NCBI RefSeq assembly: GCF_019655055.1
Contig: NZ_BPFA01000001.1
Span: forward strand, 186,001-250,000
DNA from: Shewanella sp. MBTL60-112-B2
Lineage (GTDB): Bacteria; Pseudomonadota; Gammaproteobacteria; Enterobacterales; Shewanellaceae
DNA: 64,000 nt
Direction: 5' to 3'
Each line of letters begins with the position of its first letter. Within the stretch, counting starts at the first letter, position 1. Below are positions 56,525 to 64,000 of this stretch, piece after piece. A program made the translations under genes and the position numbers. The notes below the pieces were generated by a model. That model did no database searches, had not been told where the DNA came from, and was given only the letters and a program-made list of their open reading frames with translations.

Positions 56525-57046
56525 ATGAAACTATTAGCCTTTGCAGCGAGCAGCAGTTCTAAATCAATTAACAAACAACTTGCGACTTACGCCGCTTCAT
56601 TAGTGGACGGTGCTGACGTTGAAATCCTTGATATTAATGACTACGAAATGCCTATTTTTAGTCAAGATAGAGAGGAGGAATTGGGCCAGCCTGAGCAGGC
56701 GCAAAAATTCTTTGCAAAAATCGGTGAAGCCGATGCCATTATCATCTCTTTTGCCGAGCATAATGGTTCATATACAGCGGCCTATAAGAACTTGTTTGAC
56801 TGGACATCGCGTATCGATATGAAGGTATTCCAGAATAAGCCAATGGTATTGCTTGCTACTTCTCCTGGACCTGGTGGTGCATCGAGTGTATTGGCTGCGG
56901 CAGCGGGCTCTGCGCCATATTTTGCCGCCGACGTGAAAGCTTCGCTTTCAGTGCCAAGCTTCTTCGATAACTTCGACATGGAGAAGCAGCAATTGCGTAA
57001 TCCAGAACTTGCAGAGCAGTTGAAGGCTGCGCTAGCACTTTTATAG
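56525..57046 (+). CDS. NADPH-dependent FMN reductase / azoreductase-like flavoprotein
   Basis: A 173-residue flavodoxin-fold oxidoreductase: MKLLAFAASSSSKSINKQLA (FMN phosphate loop), IISFAEHNGSYTAAYKNLFDW (here FAEHNGSYTAAYKNLFDW; the usual sequence is PEYN, here AEHN), and SPGPGGASSVL. NAD(P)H-dependent quinone or chromate reductases of this family are cytosolic dimers. ATG start with AGAGAG 8 nt upstream. It is divergent from the LysR gene, its probable regulator. Confidence 0.87.
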   Translation: MKLLAFAASSSSKSINKQLATYAASLVDGADVEILDINDYEMPIFSQDREEELGQPEQAQKFFAKIGEADAIIISFAEHNGSYTAAYKNLFDWTSRIDMKVFQNKPMVLLATSPGPGGASSVLAAAAGSAPYFAADVKASLSVPSFFDNFDMEKQQLRNPELAEQLKAALALL

Positions 57047-57247
57047 CCGAGTCGACTTTGCCGATAGCCATTGGCCAGAGGGGCAAGGCTATCGCTACTT
57101 TGCGGTGACTGATTATTGCGTCAAGATGGTGCAGTGGTAAGACGTTGAAGCGATGAAGTCTAAATAACTGTTATAAAAAATGGCTGTTATAAATAGCTCT
57201 TATAAAAAGACTTAAGAAACAGCTCGCATAAGTAAGCTCTACCAAGA

Positions 57248-57291
57248 TGAAAGCTAACGCTATGGCCACATAGGGTTAGCTTTCAATTTTA
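57248..57291. terminator. Bidirectional terminator hairpin
   Basis: TGAAAGCTAAC and GTTAGCTTTCA with an inner CTATG-GCCA-CATAG stem (57248-57285), between the convergent FMN-reductase and M56-peptidase genes. Confidence 0.85.
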
Positions 57292-57298
57292 CGCTAGT

Positions 57299-58492
57299 TT
57301 AAGGCGTCACTTTAATGCGCTCAACATCGGTTGCTGGTGGCTCAATCATAAAGTCGAGCTGCACCTTTGCCCCTTCGAGCCCCTTCGCAGACTTTTTATA
57401 GCGCCACTGCTCAAGCGCGGTAACTGCTGAGTTATCAAAAACAGCCTTTGGTGATGACTCAATCACGCTAACATTACTTACTGCGCCGTTGGGGCTGATA
57501 TCAAATTTTAACTTAACAAAGCCGCTTTGATGAGCCTTGGCCGCCTGAATTGGATATTTAGGTTCAACACGGGTCAAGGGATGAATGTCGTTATGCTCGT
57601 GAGCACCGGCTTGTACTTGTTGGTTCAGTAGCAGACCGCTTAGGCAGAGGCAGATAGTAAGGCCGATAATGGCTAAGCCGCTTTGTCCTTTTTGCGAGGT
57701 TTTCATTTGCATAATACGCTCCTTGAGTATGTTTTTATTTCCATAGTGAGTGTGTAGCAAGCCGTGATGAGCTTGCTGGGAGTAGGCTAATAGCACTTGG
57801 CTATAACTGATTTTTTGTTGCTTGCTTAAGGCTCGGGTGACATGGGCATCGCAGGATAACTCCTGATCGTCTCTAAAGCGTCGGTAAGCCAACCAACAAA
57901 GAGGGTTGAACCAAAACAAGGTCAAAACTAGGTAAGCAAGTAAGTTGCTGATTAGATCTCGGCGCTGATGATGGTACTGCTCATGAGCGATTATCGAGTG
58001 CTGCTCATCGTCCGATAAGTGATTAAAGTTAGCCGGAAGTAAGATCTTGGCCTTGTTAATACCGACCAGCATGGGTGACTGTACATTAGGGTGTTGCAAT
58101 GTCGGTAGCGCTGCTTGCGGGTGCTCAACAGGTTTTGCTGTACGCAATATTCGCTTAAGCCCAATAGCTTGTAATAACAGTAGGCAGACCATAGCGCCAA
58201 TGCCTATTATCCATATAAACAGTAATACCTTTGCATAATCTGTGGTTTGCACCATTGCGATAGTTTTACCAGCCATCACACTGTAGTGGGCAAGTTGCTC
58301 TGCTTGCACTGCGCTGAGAGGAAAAGGAACTAGAGTCATTATTGCAGAGCTAATGAGTAGCGCGGGAATGGCAAGCCACAGATGATAGGTTCTGTGAGCA
58401 CCAAGGTGCAGTTGTAATAAACGGTGGCTCAAAAGTAAGCCGCCACATACCACCGAGATTAATAGAGTCTGCTGCGCCATCCATAGCATCAT
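57299..58492 (-). CDS. M56 (BlaR1-type) metallopeptidase fused to a TonB C-terminal domain
   Basis: A 397-residue membrane protein. The N-terminal M56 part has four membrane helices (about residues 10-140) and SIIAHEQYHHQRRDLISNLL with the zinc HExxH; further helices run to about 285. The C-terminal 90 residues are a TonB-type domain (RVEPKYPIQAAKAHQSGFVKLKFDIS region, e.g. RVEPKYPIQAAKAHQSG) with the VxxxEQWRY end. BlaR1-type proteins sense a signal in the membrane and trigger cleavage of a BlaI repressor; a TonB fusion is common in Gammaproteobacteria. It overlaps blaI by 4 bp (ATGA). Confidence 0.9.
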   Translation of the reverse strand: MMLWMAQQTLLISVVCGGLLLSHRLLQLHLGAHRTYHLWLAIPALLISSAIMTLVPFPLSAVQAEQLAHYSVMAGKTIAMVQTTDYAKVLLFIWIIGIGAMVCLLLLQAIGLKRILRTAKPVEHPQAALPTLQHPNVQSPMLVGINKAKILLPANFNHLSDDEQHSIIAHEQYHHQRRDLISNLLAYLVLTLFWFNPLCWLAYRRFRDDQELSCDAHVTRALSKQQKISYSQVLLAYSQQAHHGLLHTHYGNKNILKERIMQMKTSQKGQSGLAIIGLTICLCLSGLLLNQQVQAGAHEHNDIHPLTRVEPKYPIQAAKAHQSGFVKLKFDISPNGAVSNVSVIESSPKAVFDNSAVTALEQWRYKKSAKGLEGAKVQLDFMIEPPATDVERIKVTP

Positions 58493-58866
58493 GACTTGTT
58501 ATCCTTCTTCCATGTATCAATCAGTTGCTGTAGCTCATCAACATCTTCAGCGCTGAGCTTATTCTGTTTAGCAAACCCGGCGACTAAGGGCGAGATTCGG
58601 CCTGAGAATAAGCGTTCGATAAAAGACTCACTCTCCTTAAGTTGGTATTCACTCTGTTTGATGAGCGGGCTATAAAGATAGGAGCGTCCCTGCTTTTCAA
58701 AGCCTATGGCTTGCTTTTTAACTAGACGGTTGAGTAATGTTTTTACGGTTTTCTCGTGCCAATCATTAGTGCGAGAAAGTTCACCTATAACATCACTGGC
58801 ACTAATCGGTGAGGATTGCCACAGGATATTGAGTACACACAGCTCTGCATTACTGATCTCTTTCAT
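58489..58866 (-). CDS. BlaI/MecI-family repressor
   Basis: A 125-residue winged-helix repressor: ISNAELCVLNILWQSSPISASDVIG and TVKTLLNRLVKKQAIGFEKQGRSYLYSPL, the BlaI/CopY core, then a dimerisation helix. BlaI represses its own operon until cleaved by the partner M56 protein. Two dyads of the type TTACA-N2-TGTAA lie just upstream and suit this family. ATG start with AGAGGGAAC upstream. The target beyond its own operon is unknown; no beta-lactamase gene is in the window. Confidence 0.92.
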   Translation of the reverse strand: MKEISNAELCVLNILWQSSPISASDVIGELSRTNDWHEKTVKTLLNRLVKKQAIGFEKQGRSYLYSPLIKQSEYQLKESESFIERLFSGRISPLVAGFAKQNKLSAEDVDELQQLIDTWKKDNKS

Positions 58867-58878
58867 TGTTCCCTCTGC

Positions 58879-58894
58879 GATTACACTTGTAATT
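58879..58894 (-). promoter_or_regulatory. BlaI-type operator 1
   Basis: GATTACACTTGTAATT, an imperfect dyad of the BlaI/MecI/CopY type (TACA-N2-TGTA), 13 bp before the blaI start codon. Confidence 0.7.
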
Positions 58895-58903
58895 TATAAA
58901 TAA

Positions 58904-58919
58904 GATTACAAATGTAATC
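58904..58919 (-). promoter_or_regulatory. BlaI-type operator 2
   Basis: GATTACA-AA-TGTAATC, a near-perfect 16-bp dyad, centred 25 bp from operator 1 so both could be bound by adjacent repressor dimers. Confidence 0.75.
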
Positions 58920-59126
58920 GACTTGTGCAAGTGATTTCTGGTGTGTTTTTTAATCTACATTAGCCGTATAAATATAAGTCATTGTTAAATAAGGTGCGGC
59001 AAGCTGAGTTTGGTTGGTAAAATGTTTCATCATGTTTAAAAAAAAGTAATTATTTAAGTATCGCTTTTACATATGCGCAGATAGAATACCGTTCATAAAA
59101 CTATCCTCAATAAGGTTTGTATAGGT

Positions 59127-59774
59127 ATGAATTCATACTTTACTCGCGTAGCCATGGGCATGCTGAGCGCCATTTTTTTTGCTATCCCGTCTTATGGAGT
59201 AAGCGCTGAAGCAGCTGAGAAGCAAGTGGCTAAAGCCCCTCAACAGTTAGCGATTTTTAGCCAAACCCTAAACTTTAACTTGCCACTAGATTGGAAGTTA
59301 GCCTATTCACACCAGCAAGGTACTATGTACTCTGCTGAGTTTGTTCCAGCATCTCAAGCGTTACATACTTGGTCATCCATGCTGTGTGTACAGGGGTTTA
59401 AAGACGTTGCGGAAGATGTGAGTCCACAAGCATTCCTTGAGACTATGGCGGCGGTGTATTTTGAAAGTTGCCAAGGCGATACAGTACTTGAAGACTTACC
59501 GAGTGAGCCGCTTAATGACCATGAAACAGCAAGTGCAATCATAGGCTGTACAAAAATGCCTAACTCTCACCTTAAGTCGACAAAAGCAATTAGCGCTAAT
59601 GAAGTTGCTACGCAAGGAGAGATAGGGCATTACATTGTTGTAAGAGGAAAGCAGGATCTGTATTTAATCCATAAATCGATACGAGGCGAAGCTTTCACTA
59701 AACAAAATCCGCCGATCCAAGCGGATAATCACCAAGAGTTCTTGTCGACCATTACACCTCTGAGCCTATATTAG
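59127..59774 (+). CDS. Exported hypothetical protein
   Basis: A 215-residue protein with a signal peptide (VAMGMLSAIFFAIPSYGVSA, cleavage about residue 27). The mature domain is mostly beta with LNFNLPLDWKLAYSHQ, four Cys (MLCVQG, SCQGD, IIGCTK) and the ending FLSTITPLSLY. I do not recognise a named domain; it resembles small exported proteins of unknown function in marine Gammaproteobacteria. ATG start; AAGG about 14 nt upstream. Transcribed away from the blaI operon. Confidence 0.72.
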   Translation: MNSYFTRVAMGMLSAIFFAIPSYGVSAEAAEKQVAKAPQQLAIFSQTLNFNLPLDWKLAYSHQQGTMYSAEFVPASQALHTWSSMLCVQGFKDVAEDVSPQAFLETMAAVYFESCQGDTVLEDLPSEPLNDHETASAIIGCTKMPNSHLKSTKAISANEVATQGEIGHYIVVRGKQDLYLIHKSIRGEAFTKQNPPIQADNHQEFLSTITPLSLY

Positions 59775-59892
59775 GCCTTACTCGACTTAAAAAACTAAGC
59801 CTTATCAGACTGATATTTAAAGTAAATAAACTAATGTTATTCGATGGCTGAATATTCTTCGTCTAAAACAGGGCTTTAAAATGTAGTTAGGT

Positions 59893-59922
59893 TAGACATT
59901 TAACCGTATAGACGTCTATAAT
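59893..59922 (+). promoter_or_regulatory. Sigma-70 promoter of the btuB transcript
   Basis: TAGACA (-35, 59893-59898), an 18-bp spacer and TATAAT (-10, 59917-59922). It lies about 100 bp ahead of the riboswitch. Confidence 0.75.
59894..59917 (+). promoter_or_regulatory. Probable MetJ operator, three met boxes
   Basis: Three adjacent 8-mers, AGACATTT, AACCGTAT and AGACGTCT, match the met box AGACGTCT at 6, 5 and 8 of 8. They span the -35 to -10 region; the last is the centre of the palindrome TATAGACGTCTATA (59907-59920). MetJ binds two or more tandem boxes, so this is a plausible repressor site. Confidence 0.6.
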
Positions 59923-60024
59923 GCGCGCACTCTCAAAAGTGGCGTTTTTTTACTCTTGAGTGATAAGCATCATGCTATTAAAAAGCATGCTATTAGAAAA
60001 AATACTATTTTAGTCAACTTTATT

Positions 60025-60215
60025 GGTGCCTTAAGTTACAGCAGTAACTTATACCGCAAGGTAGTAGGATAATCGGGAAGTCAGTTAGATTCTGACACTG
60101 CCCCCGCAACGGTGAATGGTGAGAGACGAGCGCGCCTTAACGGATAGGCGTTTAAAGCTTGTTCTTGAGTATTGCACAGTAATACAGAACCTAAGTCCGG
60201 AGACCGGCCAAGCAA
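60025..60215 (+). ncRNA. Cobalamin (adenosylcobalamin-type) riboswitch
   Basis: The core has the conserved parts of the B12 riboswitch: a GGGAA box, the ACACTGCCCCCGCAACGGTG segment, and the B12 box AGTCCGGAGACCGGCC (60194-60209). It lies in the leader of btuB. A downstream ATTTCG/CGAAAT stem may form the expression platform. Binding of cobalamin would lower BtuB production. Confidence 0.95.
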
Positions 60216-60347
60216 GTGATTTCGATGATTTCGGCGGGCAGATCTCGAAATGCGGCAATTAACGAGCAATATATAATGGCACTTGTCATTCATTGGTCGA
60301 GTCACCGTGACGTTTTTGCCCCGTTTTCCTTTAGGAGTCAAAGGTAA

Positions 60348-62201
60348 ATGGGAACACAACCCTCTAAAATCGCACTGCTAGTTAGCAGTTTTATCAGCTT
60401 TACTGCATTCTCTGTTTCAGCCGAAGATCTCGGAGCAACCTCAGCGACAATCGATGAAACGATTACCGTAACAGGTTCACGCTTTGATAGAACAGCAGAT
60501 CAGCAGCTGACTGTTATCAATACGATTGAGCGCGAAGAGATTGTTCGCCTCAACCCTAAATCGGTTGCCGATGTACTAGAAACGCTTCCCGGAGTCAGTG
60601 TATCTCGTAACGGCGGTGCGGGGCAGGCAACTTCTATTAGCGTTCGCGGTAGTAATTCAAACCATGTCCTAGTGCTAGTTGACGGGGTTAAGGTCGGCTC
60701 TGCAACTTTAGGTACAGTCAGTTTTAACACTTTATCTCCTGAGAACATCGAGCGTATAGAAGTGCTTAAAGGTCCTCGTGCGTCAGTATGGGGCAGTGAC
60801 GCTATCGGCGGTGTTATTCAAATCTTTACCCGTGAGCTTAAAGGTGGCGAGTGGTTTGCTGGAGCTGAATACGGTAGCAACGACTATGTACGAGGTTCAT
60901 TTGGCACAGGTATGAACCATGGCGAGGGCAGCACTACACTTGCCGTTAACCACGAACAGTCCGACGGCTATGATGTGTATAATGGCGCCGAAGCGGAGAA
61001 CGATGATGATGGTTACAAGCGTAATGCACTTTCACTAAAAGGCTCGCAGCAGATTAATCAAAACTGGCAAGCACTTTGGAATGGTCAATACGATAAGGGT
61101 AATACTCAATACGATGACATTTACGCATCGGGCTCGGCCGATGAGTCAGATTATGAGAACTATCTGTGGAGTCTTGCCACGCAGTACAGTCGTGAACAGT
61201 TCACGAGTAAGTTAGCGGTTAGTCAGTCACAGGATTCAAATGAGAATTTCCGCGGTGATGATGCAAGTGTAGCGATTGCTGAGTTTGAAACTAAGCGCGA
61301 TCAAGTTAACTGGAGCAATCAGTATTTAGCGGCAGATGATCTTACGATTACAGGCGGTATCGATTGGTCAAGAGAGCAAGTCCGAGGTGACTACGCCGAA
61401 GACCAGCGTGATCTTTTTGGCGCATACGCATTAGTGCAGAAACAATGGAGCAAGCTGCTAGCTGAAGTGGCAGTTCGCTATGATGATGTAGAAAATATCG
61501 ATAGCGAAACCTCATACAATGCCAGCCTTGCGTATCAGTTTAACGATCAGTGGCGCCTAGCAGCGACAACGGGTACGGCTTTTAAGGCTCCAACCTTTAA
61601 CGATCTCTACTGGCCAGACTCAGGTAATCCAGACTTGATTTCGGAAACGGCAGAGAGTTATGAACTTGCTTTGCATTTTAATAACCAAGATCTTCGCGCC
61701 TATATCAGCGTATTTAAAAATACTATCGATAACCTGATTGCTTGGGCTCCTACGGGTGAGCAAGATGATTACGGGTGGGATATTTGGAAGCCTGCCAATA
61801 TTAATAAAGCTGAGATCAGCGGAATCGAACTGTCGGCTAACTTTGAGTTGTTTAGTCTTGAACATCAATTGGGGTATACCTACCTCGATGCACAGAACAA
61901 GCAAACTGATGAGCAACTGATTGGTCGTAGCGAGAATGAGTTTAACTATTTATTAAGCTACACCTGGCAGCAATTTGACCTGTTGGCTAACTATCATTAC
62001 CAAGGTAAGCGTTATGCTGGTTATGAGCAGTACTTAGATGCCTATCATAAGCTGGATTTGAGTCTTGGTTACCAGATTGATGATGCATGGAGCTTACGCT
62101 TAAAGGCGAACAACCTGTTTGATGAAGAGATCATTTCCGATCAAAACTACTTTAGTCCTGGAAGAGAGTTATTCTTCAGCGTTAGTTACCAAGCGTTTTA
62201 A
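60348..62201 (+). CDS. btuB: Vitamin B12 TonB-dependent outer-membrane receptor
   Basis: A 617-residue receptor with a signal peptide (cleavage after SVSA, about residue 26), a TonB box-like ETITVTGSRF, the plug domain (LPGVSVSRNGGAGQ, ISVRGSNSNHVLVLVDGVKV, IERIEVLKGPRASVWGSDAI) and a 22-strand barrel ending FFSVSYQAF. Length agrees with E. coli BtuB (614). It imports cobalamin across the outer membrane with TonB energy. The riboswitch and putative MetJ site upstream make the identification firm. AAAGG lies 4 nt before the ATG. Confidence 0.96.
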   Translation: MGTQPSKIALLVSSFISFTAFSVSAEDLGATSATIDETITVTGSRFDRTADQQLTVINTIEREEIVRLNPKSVADVLETLPGVSVSRNGGAGQATSISVRGSNSNHVLVLVDGVKVGSATLGTVSFNTLSPENIERIEVLKGPRASVWGSDAIGGVIQIFTRELKGGEWFAGAEYGSNDYVRGSFGTGMNHGEGSTTLAVNHEQSDGYDVYNGAEAENDDDGYKRNALSLKGSQQINQNWQALWNGQYDKGNTQYDDIYASGSADESDYENYLWSLATQYSREQFTSKLAVSQSQDSNENFRGDDASVAIAEFETKRDQVNWSNQYLAADDLTITGGIDWSREQVRGDYAEDQRDLFGAYALVQKQWSKLLAEVAVRYDDVENIDSETSYNASLAYQFNDQWRLAATTGTAFKAPTFNDLYWPDSGNPDLISETAESYELALHFNNQDLRAYISVFKNTIDNLIAWAPTGEQDDYGWDIWKPANINKAEISGIELSANFELFSLEHQLGYTYLDAQNKQTDEQLIGRSENEFNYLLSYTWQQFDLLANYHYQGKRYAGYEQYLDAYHKLDLSLGYQIDDAWSLRLKANNLFDEEIISDQNYFSPGRELFFSVSYQAF

Positions 62202-62233
62202 TCATCGCTGAGGTATCGCGATTGCTACAACAA

Positions 62234-62262
62234 CAAAGCCAGGCATAGCATCTGGCTTTTTT
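62234..62262 (+). terminator. Intrinsic terminator of btuB
   Basis: AAAGCCAG and CTGGCTTT arms around a 9-nt loop, then six T. Confidence 0.85.
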
Positions 62263-62299
62263 ATGCTATAAATAGGCAAACTTTTAAGTAGGCATGCCA

Positions 62300-62905
62300 A
62301 TGAAACACTTGTCGATACTGAGGCCATTTAGTCGCTCTCTCACCATCTTGTTACTGCTGTTATTACAGGCTTGCTCGGGCGCCAGTATTCCAGCTTTGTC
62401 CGAAAACGCACGAGTGTTAGCCTTTGGTGACAGCCTGACCTATGGTGTTGGTGCGAGCAAGGGGCAAGATTATCCGAGTCAACTTGCAGGAATAAGTGGC
62501 TTTGAAGTGATCAATGCTGGAGTATCAGGCGAAACAACATCGGGGGGGAAAAAGCGCTTAGCTCAGTTACTCGCTCGCCATGATCCTGAGTTGTTAATCT
62601 TACTTGAGGGCGGTAATGACTTTCTGCGTAATCAACCTCTAGCAACGACTAAAGCTAACTTAGCGCAGATGATTGAGACAGCGCAGGCAAAGCAGGTCCC
62701 CGTTTTGCTGGTGGCCGTGCCGCAAAAGAGCTTATTCCTTTCCCCTTCACCTATTTATGCGGAATTAGCCGAACAATATAAACTTGTTCTCGTCGAAGAT
62801 ATCTTGAGTAGTCTATTGAGAAGCCCGAGTAAAAAGTCTGATGCTATACACCTGAACGATGAGGGCTATTCAAAGCTGGCTGAGGCGATTTATCAGGCGA
62901 TATAG
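62300..62905 (+). CDS. SGNH-hydrolase (arylesterase) lipoprotein
   Basis: A 201-residue GDSL/SGNH hydrolase with a lipoprotein signal (LLLLLLQAC, Cys about 25). Catalytic blocks: FGDSLTYGVGA (block I Ser), GVSGETTSGG (block II Gly), EGGNDFLRN (block III Asn) and SDAIHLNDEGY (block V Asp and His). These features resemble TesA-type esterases/thioesterases but with a lipid anchor, so it likely sits in the periplasm or outer membrane. Start at the second ATG (62300), 7 nt after AGG; the first at 62294 is too close. It follows the btuB terminator. Confidence 0.88.
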   Translation: MKHLSILRPFSRSLTILLLLLLQACSGASIPALSENARVLAFGDSLTYGVGASKGQDYPSQLAGISGFEVINAGVSGETTSGGKKRLAQLLARHDPELLILLEGGNDFLRNQPLATTKANLAQMIETAQAKQVPVLLVAVPQKSLFLSPSPIYAELAEQYKLVLVEDILSSLLRSPSKKSDAIHLNDEGYSKLAEAIYQAI

Positions 62906-63197
62906 TAAATGTTTATATACAAGGATTATTCTTGTTATAAGGGGGAATGTTAAGTCAAAGGCCTCAGTCTAGTTGCGGATTGCTAGTTTAATCACAGATC
63001 TCTTCAGCTTGATTAAATTAATACCCATCAAATCGGAGAAACTTGTTAAGGTAATGGTTTAGCTTGACCTTTGACGTCAAATTATGGGTTAATTTACCCG
63101 AATAAAATGTACATATAATCAAGCTACTTTATAGATGCACCCAGCAGTAAGAAGTAGTTTGCGATAATTATTAGAAGAATAAGGTTTAACGTTTCAC
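62906..63197. other. Intergenic region, 292 bp
   Basis: AT-rich, no coding sequence or named site; carries the HDOD gene promoter. Confidence 0.5.
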
Positions 63198-63926
63198 ATG
63201 ACAGATCTTGAGCAGCAAGTATTTACTCAAGTACGTGCCATTATCAGCAATGAAGAGCAGGTAATTGGCCGTCGAGGGATCTTAATCCCATTGAAAAAAG
63301 CTATTATTGCGGACGGTGATATTCGTAATGTCATTGATATCGTTTCGTCTGATCCTGCGTTATCTGCTCACCTGCTATGGCGCAGTAATAGCGCGGATCA
63401 CGCCACGGCTCAGTCGAGTAAAAACCGTTCCTTAAAAGACGCCTTAGTGCGTTTGGGCCAAGTTAATATTTATCGCTATGCTTTTACTTTCTACCTGAAA
63501 GAGCGTTTAGATGAGCTCAATGAACCGTACAAGAAACTCGTTCACGGTTATTGGGCAATGACAGAAGCGATAGCCATAGATGCTGTTGATCAGTTATATC
63601 AAATGGATAATGTGCAAATTAATCCTGATGAAGTACAAACACTAGCTCTGTTTAGTGTGTTTGGTGACATCATCGCACTAACTGCATTTGCTTATTTAAA
63701 TTCGGAGTTAGTCGAGCCTTATCCGTTAAGCTTGCTTAAGTCTGTGATTGAAGATCAACAGCAAACATTGACCTTAGAAGCTTTTGAGTCATTAGGCTTA
63801 GACGATGATCTTAGCGGTGAGTTTATGATTGCTCATAACTTACGCCAAACACATAATGTTAATTCTCCTGGTTTAGTACTAAGACGGGTACTCACTAAGA
63901 GAAACTTATTGCTTAAGGCAATATAG
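63198..63926 (+). CDS. HDOD-domain protein
   Basis: A 242-residue cytosolic protein whose core matches the HDOD domain (a degenerate HD fold without metal ligands): VIDIVSSDPALSAHLLWRSNS, KDALVRLGQVNIYRYAF and a helical second half (residues about 130-235). HDOD proteins usually act in signalling, often linked to c-di-GMP or stress control, through protein contacts instead of hydrolysis. No other domain is attached. ATG start. Ends with a clear terminator; no operon partner in view. Confidence 0.85.
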   Translation: MTDLEQQVFTQVRAIISNEEQVIGRRGILIPLKKAIIADGDIRNVIDIVSSDPALSAHLLWRSNSADHATAQSSKNRSLKDALVRLGQVNIYRYAFTFYLKERLDELNEPYKKLVHGYWAMTEAIAIDAVDQLYQMDNVQINPDEVQTLALFSVFGDIIALTAFAYLNSELVEPYPLSLLKSVIEDQQQTLTLEAFESLGLDDDLSGEFMIAHNLRQTHNVNSPGLVLRRVLTKRNLLLKAI

Positions 63927-63932
63927 AAATCA

Positions 63933-63959
63933 AAAAAGCCTGCATTATGCAGGCTTTTT
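63933..63959 (+). terminator. Intrinsic terminator of the HDOD gene
   Basis: AAAGCCTGCA-TTA-TGCAGGCTTT then T-run. Confidence 0.92.
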
Positions 63960-64000
63960 GTTAACGGGGGGGGCGGGACTTAGTTAAGTTTTTGTTTTGA

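Noticed and set aside
63966..63973. Run of eight G
   Set aside because: A homopolymer just after a terminator; could be a phase-variable tract or sequencing uncertainty, but nothing links it to a gene.
63980..64000. Possible 3' end of a minus-strand gene (TAA then SKQKLN codons)
   Set aside because: Only seven codons are visible; too little to call.
1..64000. CRISPR array, integron or prophage
   Set aside because: No spaced direct repeats of CRISPR type, no integrase or phage structural genes; the heptamer arrays lack spacers.

Overview
The window looks like a stretch of chromosome from a marine gammaproteobacterium, most likely Shewanella. The gene families point that way: YghU-type glutathione transferase, DUF3718 secreted protein, ppk-ppx, BtuB behind a cobalamin riboswitch, an SDF carrier fused to a solute-binding domain, and the ATP-grasp/QEGLA pair. 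Operator types seen or suspected (CRP, Fur, PhoB, MetJ, BlaI) fit as well, as does the AT-leaning base composition. This is inferred from gene content; no rRNA or tRNA gene was seen. There is no phage, integron or CRISPR array. The only clear mobile DNA is a 264-bp MITE-like element.

Layout. 1-3.2 kb: the 3' end of a 29-residue-repeat protein, a zinc-ribbon membrane protein and a Spo0M-like protein. 3.4-6.5 kb: a convergent purine module, an NCS2 permease with a probable class II CRP promoter and guanine deaminase GuaD. 6.8-15.5 kb: a DUF985 cupin, YghU, an M13 peptidase lipoprotein, a PepSY membrane protein with a Fur-like box, a leucine-rich-repeat lipoprotein and an SPFH protein. 15.9-17.8 kb: a large curlin-repeat amyloid protein. 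18.3-24.6 kb: a merR gene broken by the MITE, a multi-pass membrane protein, and an RND efflux pump with its adaptor. 25.2-31.8 kb: a porin, a beta-CASP hydrolase and the ppk-ppx polyphosphate operon.

32.2-47.0 kb: a beta-barrel protein, a GlnD homologue whose HD domain has lost key residues, a HAD phosphatase, a double-CDGSH/glutamate-synthase fusion, a small Cys-rich secreted protein, a diguanylate cyclase, an alkyl sulfatase and an ATP-grasp/QEGLA-metallopeptidase operon. 47.1-49.1 kb: a PQQ-type sugar dehydrogenase bracketed by unusual 7-bp tandem arrays and hairpin modules that run into the stop codons of two genes. 49.0-58.9 kb: PpiC, a CLCA_X-like protein, PyrC, RsuA, the SDF/SBP fusion, a LysR/FMN-reductase divergent pair, and a BlaI/M56-TonB operon with two dyad operators. 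59.1-64 kb: a secreted protein, btuB under a probable MetJ operator plus a cobalamin riboswitch, an SGNH esterase lipoprotein and an HDOD protein.

Most genes are housekeeping, transport or envelope functions in short operons closed by clear intrinsic terminators. The points most worth following are the heptamer-repeat region, the MITE-split merR with its reconstructable target duplication, the HD-degenerate GlnD, the three MetJ-like boxes on the btuB promoter, the isolated giant curlin protein and the ATP-grasp/metallopeptidase pair.
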